Shown here in pieces: positions 7,975 to 15,646 of a stretch of DNA of 60,141 nucleotides (position 1 is its first letter; the number at the start of each line of letters is the position of its first letter). The notes under the pieces are model-generated. The model did not search any database. It was not told the DNA's origin and worked only from the letters and a program-made list of their open reading frames with translations. Position numbers and translations under genes: made by a program. The stretch is from positions 1-60,141 of the forward strand of contig CAINRC010000139.1 of assembly GCA_903852495.1 (NCBI GenBank). The letters run 5' to 3'. This DNA comes from an uncultured Geobacteraceae bacterium. Its GTDB lineage: Bacteria; Desulfobacterota; Desulfuromonadia; Geobacterales; Pseudopelobacteraceae.

Positions 7975-9561
7975 TCACGGTGACTTTTTGAATTTACTGA
8001 TCGCTTGGGGAGAGATCGCGAGAAGAGCAGCTGCTTTTCGTTGGTTGCCGGAAGATTGTTCCAACGCATGAAGAATCAAATTGCGCCGAATATCTGAAAG
8101 GTACGCTTCAATCGAGAAACCTTCATTCAAGGTTGGCAGGGCAGCGCCGGACAGTTCTGATGGTTCATTTGAAGTCGACTGTATTGATGACAAGGCGTAG
8201 TGTAACGCATCTTCAGGATTCTCTTTGGCATCACAATCATTGAGAAATGCAATTAAACGATATGCAACGCGGTAGAGATCGCGATAGTTGCCAGGCAGGG
8301 AGTGGCATTGCAGATAGCGAACAATACCTGCATGATCGACTTTGCTGAATACTGCTTTACTGCGATCTACGCCTGCAAGTGATTGCGCATGTGCATAAAC
8401 ATCTCGCCAAATCCATGGTATGTCTTCAGGAGTTTCTCTCAGCGGCGGTATTGTTAGAATTAATGGGCTTATCCGGTCAAAGAAATCCCTATGTATTTCC
8501 TTATACAAACATTCAAGAGGACGATTGGTCGCTGTAATCAACCTGAAATCGCTTTTCTCGGAATGTTCGCTGCCTAACGGCTGAAATTCTTTTTCCTCCA
8601 GAGCTTTTATCAAGAGTCTCTGTGTGTCAGCGTCGATATCCCCGATTTCATCAAGAAAAAGGGTATCATTGTCCATCCGCTTTAATAAACCGGTCTTGTC
8701 TTTTTCAGCTCCGGTAAATGCACCCTTTACATGCCCGAACAATTCTGAACGCATTAGGTCGGAGGTAAATTGTCCACAAGCAACTCCCACCCAATTTTTT
8801 TTCAATCGTCTATAGGGGCTATTTGAACGAATCCAAACAGCCCACGTACTTTTTCCTGTTCCTCTCTCACCCAGTATCAGAACAGGGGTTTTAACTTTAG
8901 CAAACCTGCGGGCTTCACGTTCGAGTGCTTTCAGTTTTTCCGAACGGAAGTCGAGTGGATTCCATGAAACAGTCGAATCGGACTGTTCATTCAAGCAACT
9001 CATGGTGTCCTGATATTGTTTGAAATAGTTTTCAACCCCTATTGATATCCTCTCAACTGGTGGACGACCGTTGCGTTCTCGTGAACGATGGCACTGGACG
9101 AGCGTTACCGGTTGCCGGATATATCCTACTTCGGCAAGAAGCACCCAAACAGTATGCATGGCAGGCGTACCTGGACTAACGTTGATTACAAGCTCATCAT
9201 CCGGGTGGTGCTCCCGTATTCGTTTCAGTTCCGGTTGCATATAGTTGAAAAGTGCTTTGTGATCTGTCGGATCGTTTCCTTCCCATGGAAGAGCTTCAAA
9301 CTGAAAATTTGGGCGTTGTTTTTTCAGGACACTGCGAATACCGTTTAGCGCTTCAGCATCTGATGCAGTTCTATAGAAAAAAAATGCCTTGCGAATATCT
9401 TGATACTCGGACTGTTGATCAAGAAGCAATGTTAGCGTCGGACCATAGATCGGATGGTTAGCCTCATTAACTGGAACACGGGCGTTTTTCGCATCCCATT
9501 CATACGGGTCGTTTGAGCGTGCAACCCAGGATACCAATATTTTTTTGTATGCATGAGACAT
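7975..9561 (-). CDS. RtcR-like CARF-sigma54 transcriptional activator
   Basis: 528 residues from the ATG at 9561 (AAGGACAG upstream); a TTG 24 bp earlier is less likely. The N-terminal 170 residues form a CARF-type Rossmann domain with the ligand loop INVSPGTPAMH (116-126), as in RtcR and Csm6-type proteins. The sigma-54 AAA+ domain has Walker A GERGTGKS (221-228), the sigma-54-contact loop GAFTGA (270-275) and Walker B LFLDEIGD (about 291-298). A Fis-type HTH ends the protein (SSGNQRKAAALLAISPQAIS). RtcR-type CARF domains respond to RNA-derived or cyclic nucleotide ligands and release the AAA+ motor. It sits directly upstream of, and on the same strand as, a sigma-54 promoter and operon, its obvious target. 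Confidence 0.88.
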   Translation of the reverse strand: MSHAYKKILVSWVARSNDPYEWDAKNARVPVNEANHPIYGPTLTLLLDQQSEYQDIRKAFFFYRTASDAEALNGIRSVLKKQRPNFQFEALPWEGNDPTDHKALFNYMQPELKRIREHHPDDELVINVSPGTPAMHTVWVLLAEVGYIRQPVTLVQCHRSRERNGRPPVERISIGVENYFKQYQDTMSCLNEQSDSTVSWNPLDFRSEKLKALEREARRFAKVKTPVLILGERGTGKSTWAVWIRSNSPYRRLKKNWVGVACGQFTSDLMRSELFGHVKGAFTGAEKDKTGLLKRMDNDTLFLDEIGDIDADTQRLLIKALEEKEFQPLGSEHSEKSDFRLITATNRPLECLYKEIHRDFFDRISPLILTIPPLRETPEDIPWIWRDVYAHAQSLAGVDRSKAVFSKVDHAGIVRYLQCHSLPGNYRDLYRVAYRLIAFLNDCDAKENPEDALHYALSSIQSTSNEPSELSGAALPTLNEGFSIEAYLSDIRRNLILHALEQSSGNQRKAAALLAISPQAISKFKKSP

Positions 9562-9668
9562 GTTACTGTCCTTTGGCTTCCTCAATCACTCAGCGCGATA
9601 TGGATTGGGGAAATGAAATATATACATGCCAGATGATTCGTTATGACTGCACAAACAACCCCAGCGCA

Positions 9669-10529
9669 TCAAAAACAATTTATCAACAGCCCTTCCTGCT
9701 CTAAGCCAACCCCATATTGATCCATCAAACCAACAACATAACGCACATCAGCGTCGGTACTCTTCCGCAATCTTGCCAACACAGCCACGCTATCCTGTAG
9801 CAATTTTGCCTTTCCATAGCGTGCAAATAGAATCTCCAGATCAGGTGGACGGTATAGTTCCGATCTTTCCGGACAAGAGCGTTTGATTCTCAAGAACTCA
9901 TCCATGCCCACGGGATCATAATCAGGAAAGTGAATAACCCGTGTAGCAATCATACCCGGAGATTTTAGCCAATCGAGAACGTCGGTACCTATTCTCCCCT
10001 CAGCATAGATAGCCAGATCGACAAACGGGGCTATTTTCTCGATATGCCAAAAGGTTTCCAAATTTTCCACCAGGCCCAACGTCCCCTGGCATTGCCAACC
10101 CTCCATCGAATCCAGGCAAAGAGCTGCAATACCCACACTCTCTGTCCACTCAGCTACTGGCAGCTGTGAACTGTCTTTGTAGAAAGTACACAAATTAAAC
10201 CCGCGGATCAGGATCGTTGTCGGAGCTTTGCCAGATGCTCTCTTAGAGTCCTTACACTCGGCAATGGCCTTACTTCTTGCCGGGAGATCTCCCTTTAACC
10301 CTTCCAGTCCCGACGGGTAGAGTGATTTTATAAACGCCTGCAGTACTGCCTGGTTCGTCACGATGAGGCGCCGTCCGGCACCCGACCGTACTTCTTCGAT
10401 AACGCCTGCATCGAAAAGACTCTGCAGTCGCATCCGGTCTCTTCTGGATATGCTGCTTGCAGGCAACGAAGAACTATTAGAAAGGATAGTCAGCTGCTTT
10501 GCCAGGGAATCAACCGGGCCAGGCTTCAT
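9669..10529 (-). CDS. jetD: Wadjet JetD, TOPRIM-like nuclease subunit
   Basis: 286 residues from the ATG at 10529, which has GGGAGGA upstream and overlaps the jetC end by 20 nt; longer frames lie inside jetC. An N-terminal winged-helix-like part (SRRDRMRLQSLFDAGVIEEV) precedes a TOPRIM-like nuclease core with the acidic residues of LVENLETFW and DYDPVGMDE. JetD cleaves DNA once JetABC has extruded a small circular plasmid. The protein is shorter than the roughly 380 residues I expect for common JetD versions, mostly at the N-terminus. It is the last gene of the jetABCD operon. Confidence 0.85.
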   Translation of the reverse strand: MKPGPVDSLAKQLTILSNSSSLPASSISRRDRMRLQSLFDAGVIEEVRSGAGRRLIVTNQAVLQAFIKSLYPSGLEGLKGDLPARSKAIAECKDSKRASGKAPTTILIRGFNLCTFYKDSSQLPVAEWTESVGIAALCLDSMEGWQCQGTLGLVENLETFWHIEKIAPFVDLAIYAEGRIGTDVLDWLKSPGMIATRVIHFPDYDPVGMDEFLRIKRSCPERSELYRPPDLEILFARYGKAKLLQDSVAVLARLRKSTDADVRYVVGLMDQYGVGLEQEGLLINCF

Positions 10530-13224
10530 CGTTGTCCTCCCGGTGTATTCGCACCAAAGCACTTGAATCAAGGATAAGCCTGCCGCCGTTGTCCTTGAGG
10601 AAATAGAGGTTATCGGCGGCATCCATTGCTTCGGGGCTGGCGAGGACCGGGGTAAAACCCAGTATACGCGACTGTCGGACAATGGCGCTGGCGTTGTCTT
10701 GGTCGAGACTTGATGCCTCGTCGAGGTAGTACGGGATACTGACCTCTTTACGGTTGTCCAGAAGCCCTCGCAGCAGCATCAAATTAATGAGTACCTTGAT
10801 GGTTATGGTAGTGCCATTGGACTCGATGCTTTCCAGTTTCTGGTACTCACGTTCTTTACCGTCCGCCGTGGTCACGACGAACTTGAGCTCGAAGAGCTGG
10901 CGCAATTCGATACGTCCCGATTTTTTCAAAAACTCTCCGATGCAGCCGTACGCCTCGCTCGTGTCCTGAGTAGCGGCAAAGAGAGGAGAATCCTCCTGGC
11001 GGATGACCTTCTTGAGCCATGGCACCAACTGATCGTTCTCATCAAGCTCCAAGCGCAGTCTCTGGAGATTAGAAACGGAAACCTTGCTCAGCTGGCGGTT
11101 GAGGTCTTCGACCTTTCCCCGCAGTCTATCCAGATCGCCGAGTATATTTTTGATGGAGCTCTGCAGTCCGGCAGCAAGTCCGGACCATAGTTTTTCTGCA
11201 GCTTCTTCTTTTTGGGCGAGTGCATCCAACTCCTCTCCCAGAATACGCAACGTCTCCGCCTCACAGTCGCCTTTGCTACGACCGTACGTCCGGCTATCAA
11301 TCACCAGCAATCTGTTTCCCAGTTCGAAATCAAGGGTCTTCTGCTTGGCGGATAATTCCAGATAGAGTGCGTGCATCTCTTCGAATGAATCAGGGAGTTG
11401 CAATGTTGCACGTGCCGTCCAAGCCTGATCAGGCCTCTGCAATGATCTGATGTCATTCAGATACTTCTCTTCCTTGGCGGCAGATTGTGTTATACGGCCT
11501 TTGATGTTCCTTTGTTCATTGTCGATTTCCCTTTGCATTTCTCGCAGTTGGTGTAGCCGGTCGACATACTGGGAACTCTTCTTTTCCAGCTGGTCATGTT
11601 CCTTTTGCCATTCCCTGGCCTTGGTCAGGTTCTCCTGGAAAACCGAAAAACGGCGGAGTCTTTCCCTGAATTCTTCGTACTCCTGTTCCAACGCCTTTTT
11701 CCGGTGAGCAAGTTTTTCAGTCTCTTCCGCGGCCTGCAACGTCTTTCTATCTCGCGTCACCGCTTCTTCGAGCACCTTAATTTTTTCGGCGATCAATGCC
11801 GGATCGGTGTATTCTTCGAGACACGGCGGGTCAAGTGCGCCAAGGGATAATGTAACGGCGCCGTCTTGGTACACATCATCGTATATTTTCTCCGAGATAG
11901 CCTTGACCCTAGCTTGCAGACCGGCTTCATCGTCGATCCGTAAACCGTCGGGACCCAACTGCAGACTGAGTACCTTATGGTTCAGGAGCCGGAACGCCTG
12001 CTTCAGATCTGTCTCTTCACACAAGCCTTTTAGCTTTGTTGCTACCGTCCGCGAGATCCCTTCCAGAAGCCCCCGTTGGGCGAATAGATCCTTTTCTTGC
12101 ATTTTTATACGTGCAGCTACCCTGGTGGCAGGCTCCTGCACGGCATTTTTTAATAAGTAGCCGACTTCTTCGATCTGTGTCTTAAGATTGGCAATCTTGG
12201 CATCCTCTATATCTAACAGATAATCCCTGAATTCAGTTTTCTCCTGTTCAATATTCTTAAGATCCCTCTTGAGTGCTCCCAATTGCTGGTCGAGCGACCT
12301 CATTGACTGCTCGGTTTCCCGGTACTCTTCTTTTGCCTGACTATCCTTGCCGGCAAGTTGTTCCATTTGTAGATTCAACTTTTCCCGCGACTCGACAAAC
12401 TCGGCCCGGATTACTTCCCAGGCGCAGCCGATATGGGTGAACAGCAGCGGCAGATTCCCCCGGATCTCGTCACGTTCGGCGGCCAAAAGAAGTGCCCGCC
12501 GGATATCATCGGCCACCGCCTGCAGCCCACGCACCTCGTCGGCCAGTCGCTTCACTTTTTCAAACTGGCTTGAATAGCCGGTTTCGAGATCGATGCTTTT
12601 TTGCTTGAACTCGGACTCGTATATTTCGTACAGGAAACGCTTCAGGTCTTCCTGACTCAGATGGGCCAACCGGAGCAGGTTGCTGAACACCCGGCGAAAC
12701 CGGCGATACGCGTCACTGTCGCGGGTAGGCACCAGACCGAGATGAACACCGTTGTTGTCGCCACTGCCTGTCAATGCGGCCTTCAACTGATTTGGCTCTA
12801 GTTTCCGGTAGTCCCGATCGGCCAGGAGCCCCCGGATTTCGTCTTCCTGGCGCAGCTTATTCGCCTCATCCAGAAAGTCGGTGATATCGAACTTCCCCTG
12901 ATAACTGAATCTTCTGAATTCATATCGCTTGAGAGGGCCAAGCCCCTGGACGCCGACTACCCGATAGCCGGTCGGAGTCAGACACTCAAACAGAATGTAA
13001 CTGTTTGGATCAGGGAAATAGTAACGCCTGGTGTCATCCATATCCCGGGAGAAATGCATGTAGCGCTGATCATCGATATAGAGAAATTGCAAGGCTGCAA
13101 TAAGGGAGGTTTTCCCCACGTTATTCGGCCCGACCAGGTGGAGCGGCCGAACCAGCTCAACTTCGCCGTAATCGTATTTGCCTGAGTTCAGGATTATCAG
13201 TCTGGTGGGCCCCACAACGCTCAT
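10510..13224 (-). CDS. jetC: Wadjet JetC, SMC-like ATPase
   Basis: 904 residues. Walker A GPNNVGKTS lies at 32-40 after an SMC-type start. Two long charged coiled-coil arms span about 230-400 and 480-720. The C-terminal ATPase half has YYLDEASSLDQDN (Walker B with catalytic Glu), preceded by the signature-like region ESNGTTITIKVLINLMLLRGLL. The family makes the DNA-translocating motor of the Wadjet/MksBEF/EptABCD complexes that recognise and destroy plasmids. The start overlaps the jetB stop (ATGA) and the end overlaps jetD. Confidence 0.92.
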   Translation of the reverse strand: MSVVGPTRLIILNSGKYDYGEVELVRPLHLVGPNNVGKTSLIAALQFLYIDDQRYMHFSRDMDDTRRYYFPDPNSYILFECLTPTGYRVVGVQGLGPLKRYEFRRFSYQGKFDITDFLDEANKLRQEDEIRGLLADRDYRKLEPNQLKAALTGSGDNNGVHLGLVPTRDSDAYRRFRRVFSNLLRLAHLSQEDLKRFLYEIYESEFKQKSIDLETGYSSQFEKVKRLADEVRGLQAVADDIRRALLLAAERDEIRGNLPLLFTHIGCAWEVIRAEFVESREKLNLQMEQLAGKDSQAKEEYRETEQSMRSLDQQLGALKRDLKNIEQEKTEFRDYLLDIEDAKIANLKTQIEEVGYLLKNAVQEPATRVAARIKMQEKDLFAQRGLLEGISRTVATKLKGLCEETDLKQAFRLLNHKVLSLQLGPDGLRIDDEAGLQARVKAISEKIYDDVYQDGAVTLSLGALDPPCLEEYTDPALIAEKIKVLEEAVTRDRKTLQAAEETEKLAHRKKALEQEYEEFRERLRRFSVFQENLTKAREWQKEHDQLEKKSSQYVDRLHQLREMQREIDNEQRNIKGRITQSAAKEEKYLNDIRSLQRPDQAWTARATLQLPDSFEEMHALYLELSAKQKTLDFELGNRLLVIDSRTYGRSKGDCEAETLRILGEELDALAQKEEAAEKLWSGLAAGLQSSIKNILGDLDRLRGKVEDLNRQLSKVSVSNLQRLRLELDENDQLVPWLKKVIRQEDSPLFAATQDTSEAYGCIGEFLKKSGRIELRQLFELKFVVTTADGKEREYQKLESIESNGTTITIKVLINLMLLRGLLDNRKEVSIPYYLDEASSLDQDNASAIVRQSRILGFTPVLASPEAMDAADNLYFLKDNGGRLILDSSALVRIHREDNDEAWPG

Positions 13225-13766
13225 GAAGGGACCTCGCTCTCAGCCGGTCTTTGATCAGCCTGCAGGATCGCATGACAAATATCGAAAAACCGGTACACCG
13301 GGGAACGGAACCGAAATGAGCCGCCTTTGCGCACTGCAAAACCGAATTTTTCCAAATTGTTTACCACCCCTTCGAGGCCATCATGATCGGCTATACCGCT
13401 TTCCTTCATATAGAGCCGATATCTCTCGGTGGAAAAGTGGGGCATATCGGCAACCGAGAACTCCTTGGTGAGGATATTTTCGGCGACCGGTTCCCCCTGG
13501 CCTTCGAGAAACTCCATCAGTATAAAGATGAACAGCGCCATTCGCGAACTGGCGTCACTTAGGCTCTTTTCCCCCCGGAAAAAATAGAAATCCCGGGGGT
13601 GCGACTCAAGCCTGAATCCCAAGCGGTCGAACAGTTGCTGGTAAAGGTCGTAGTTGTCATACAAGGCGTGGTAGTAATTGCCATCCTCCGCACAGATATG
13701 CCTGCCACGGCAGAGCCGCTGGAAAATCTCATCCAGGTATGGGAGATCGCACGGGTTTTCGATCAT
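13221..13766 (-). CDS. jetB: Wadjet JetB, KITE/MukE-like subunit
   Basis: 181 residues starting MIENPCDLPYLDEIFQRL at 13766; GGAGG lies upstream, within the jetA end, and the ATGA overlap with jetA supports this start over a longer frame. It has tandem winged-helix character, with the DUF4194-like pattern RLGFRLESHPRDFYFFRGE and a later VVNNLEKFGFAV...SFRFRSPVYRFF. JetB-type proteins bridge the kleisin-like JetA and the JetC heads. Its position between A and C is the standard order. Confidence 0.85.
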   Translation of the reverse strand: MIENPCDLPYLDEIFQRLCRGRHICAEDGNYYHALYDNYDLYQQLFDRLGFRLESHPRDFYFFRGEKSLSDASSRMALFIFILMEFLEGQGEPVAENILTKEFSVADMPHFSTERYRLYMKESGIADHDGLEGVVNNLEKFGFAVRKGGSFRFRSPVYRFFDICHAILQADQRPAESEVPS

Positions 13767-14980
13767 ACAATTGCCTCCACTGCCAACGGGCGTGCGAGCA
13801 CCGTTATCCCAGGTAATTGGTAACACTTTTCCTCTTTGGAAAAACCGGCTTTAAATGCTTCGCTACCAAAGATACGACCATATGCCCGCAGCAGCTCAGG
13901 GAATGGATAACCATCATAGCGATCCAGAAGCCACTGCAGTACATCACCGACAGGGAGCACTTGCCGCAAGGTATCGATGAGCTCATCGGGGGGGATGAAC
14001 CGGGGAGAAAGAGCCTCTCCCCCAATACCTATCACTGGTGGCTCTTGTGGCTGGTAGCCACGGACATTGTGCAGAAAGGACTCAATGTCTGTGTTGTTGA
14101 ACAACCCTTCACGCAGCCACCCCGACGGGATCGCCAGTGTCGCTGGCAGATTGAGACTCCTGATTCCTTCACGGCCAATCCGTTCCAGAGCCCGTGCCAC
14201 CCCCCTGGCGAGTGAACTATCCTGTTTCAAGGAAACATAGAGCGGCTCTACTTCGTGCATGGACTCCATGAAATCTGCTGTCATGTCGCGACGTAGCCTG
14301 ACAAGGCGAACCGAGCAACGGATAAATTCCCGGTGCAGAGCGCCATCCAGCAGAAACTGTTCCATTCCCTGCTTCAGCAGTCGCTCAAGGCCGTCGAGCG
14401 AGGCGTCCATGGTTTTGCGGACATCGATCAGGTCTTTGAGAGGTTCGAGGTAATGGTTCCAGAGATAATTGATTTTCTCGAATCTCTCGGAGACAGTCCG
14501 CTTGTCCCGGTTCGATTTGACGGTCATCACCTCGTTAATGATCGCCTCGCGGTTAGCCCGCGAATCCTGGCGAATCCGCTCCATTGTTTCGGTTATCTCG
14601 TCAAGCGCCCGTTCGATCAGGCTGTGCTTGTCATCGTGAATCGCGTGTTCAAGGTCGGCCTGCGCACGCTCCAATTCATCCAGGTAAGCCTGAATTACAG
14701 CGGTCGAGGTGAGACGCTGTTCCTGCAGCAGGAAACGGAACAGAACAGATAGTGTTCTGGTCATTTCGTAGCTTGCCGTGGCATCGGGCAGCGGTTCGAT
14801 TATCTTGAGGCTGATGAGCTTTTCAATGAGAGCAGCGGGGGATTCCAAGCCAATGCGGTGTCGCCGTATCAGTTCAGACAGCTCAGCATCATTCATCCCG
14901 CCGCTTCTGCGGAAGATGTCATGCAGAAGAGAGTAATTCTGCGCAGCAAAGTTGAAGAATGATTGTGGGTTAATTGCCAT
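13763..14980 (-). CDS. jetA: Wadjet JetA, kleisin-like subunit
   Basis: 405 residues. An N-terminal winged-helix region (NYSLLHDIFRRSGGMNDAELSELIRRHRIG) is followed by a long helical middle rich in Glu/Arg (about 110-260) and a C-terminal winged-helix-like domain, as in MksF/JetA kleisins. First gene of jetABCD. The subtype (I, II or III) is not certain from reading. The ribosome site is weak (AAGAGAA). The promoter must lie in 14981-15500. Confidence 0.8.
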   Translation of the reverse strand: MAINPQSFFNFAAQNYSLLHDIFRRSGGMNDAELSELIRRHRIGLESPAALIEKLISLKIIEPLPDATASYEMTRTLSVLFRFLLQEQRLTSTAVIQAYLDELERAQADLEHAIHDDKHSLIERALDEITETMERIRQDSRANREAIINEVMTVKSNRDKRTVSERFEKINYLWNHYLEPLKDLIDVRKTMDASLDGLERLLKQGMEQFLLDGALHREFIRCSVRLVRLRRDMTADFMESMHEVEPLYVSLKQDSSLARGVARALERIGREGIRSLNLPATLAIPSGWLREGLFNNTDIESFLHNVRGYQPQEPPVIGIGGEALSPRFIPPDELIDTLRQVLPVGDVLQWLLDRYDGYPFPELLRAYGRIFGSEAFKAGFSKEEKCYQLPGITVLARPLAVEAIV

Positions 14981-15293
14981 GGTTCATAGTTCTCTTAAAG
15001 ACTGGGCTGTTGTTTTCAGCGTGTTGCCACATTGCCCTCTCAATACTTTCCGGCTTTACTAAAGATGACTAAACTTTACTAAAAAGTTTTACTAGCCAAG
15101 GCCCTCACTGACTTTACAGAACTGCCTTTATTTACAATGGTTTTGTCGCGACTCGCCATTTCGTAGATGATATTTCGGACTTTATTTTTCTTCTGTTGAT
15201 CGTCTAAAGCGTCGGAAAGTTTGACTAAAACTCGTCGTACTTTTTCCGATCATGACATGCATTGTTTCGGCAGTTTGAACAGGATTATCAAGT

Positions 15294-15404
15294 CCAGTCA
15301 ACTACTGCAAACTACTACTCAACCAAATAAATTCATGAATTACAGGTGGTTATATATCGGACAGGCTGAAGATTACTGACGCCAGTCAACTACCCGTCAA
15401 CTAC
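15294..15404. repeat. Short direct repeats GTCAACTAC
   Basis: GTCAACTAC occurs at 15297-15305, 15385-15393 and 15396-15404; the first two share the longer CCAGTCAACTAC. The 88-bp and 11-bp spacings are irregular, so these are iteron-like at best. Confidence 0.45.
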
Positions 15405-15552
15405 CCACCAATCAAAAAAAACTTAAGCCCAAATCGGAACATATTTCCTCATTTTTGGTGCCGCCTCTTCGTCGTGTAGATTAATAATTCAAACCACATC
15501 GTATTCGATATCCCCTATCAAACAACCATCAAGCAAATTGCGGACTTTTTGC

Positions 15553-15582
15553 GATGTTCACGAAGTATATTTCGTGAACATC
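15553..15582. repeat. Perfect 12-bp inverted repeat, operator-like
   Basis: Arms GATGTTCACGAA (15553-15564) and TTCGTGAACATC (15571-15582) with the 6-nt spacer GTATAT. It lies 65 bp past the stop of the nuclease gene, with no T-run on either side. The symmetry and spacing fit a binding site for a dimeric HTH repressor or a recombinase core site; no matching regulator is adjacent. Confidence 0.6.
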
Positions 15583-15646
15583 CATTCCCTTCAGGACAGA
15601 TTTAAACTATTTCATACGGTTACCTTTGATAATTTCGTAACTGTAA

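Larger units (their letters stand above)
14981..15646. other. 666-bp gene-free region between two defence operons
   Basis: AT-rich, with no gene supported on either strand. It contains the jetA upstream region on the minus strand, repeated ACTAAA words near 15058-15090, three GTCAACTAC repeats (15297, 15385, 15396) and the palindrome at 15553-15582. It may be a recombination scar or regulatory region between the Wadjet operon and the restriction operon. Confidence 0.5.

Noticed and set aside
15297-15404. CRISPR array or plasmid iterons from the GTCAACTAC repeats
   Set aside because: Only three 9-bp copies with irregular spacing, no spacers, no Rep protein or Cas genes nearby.
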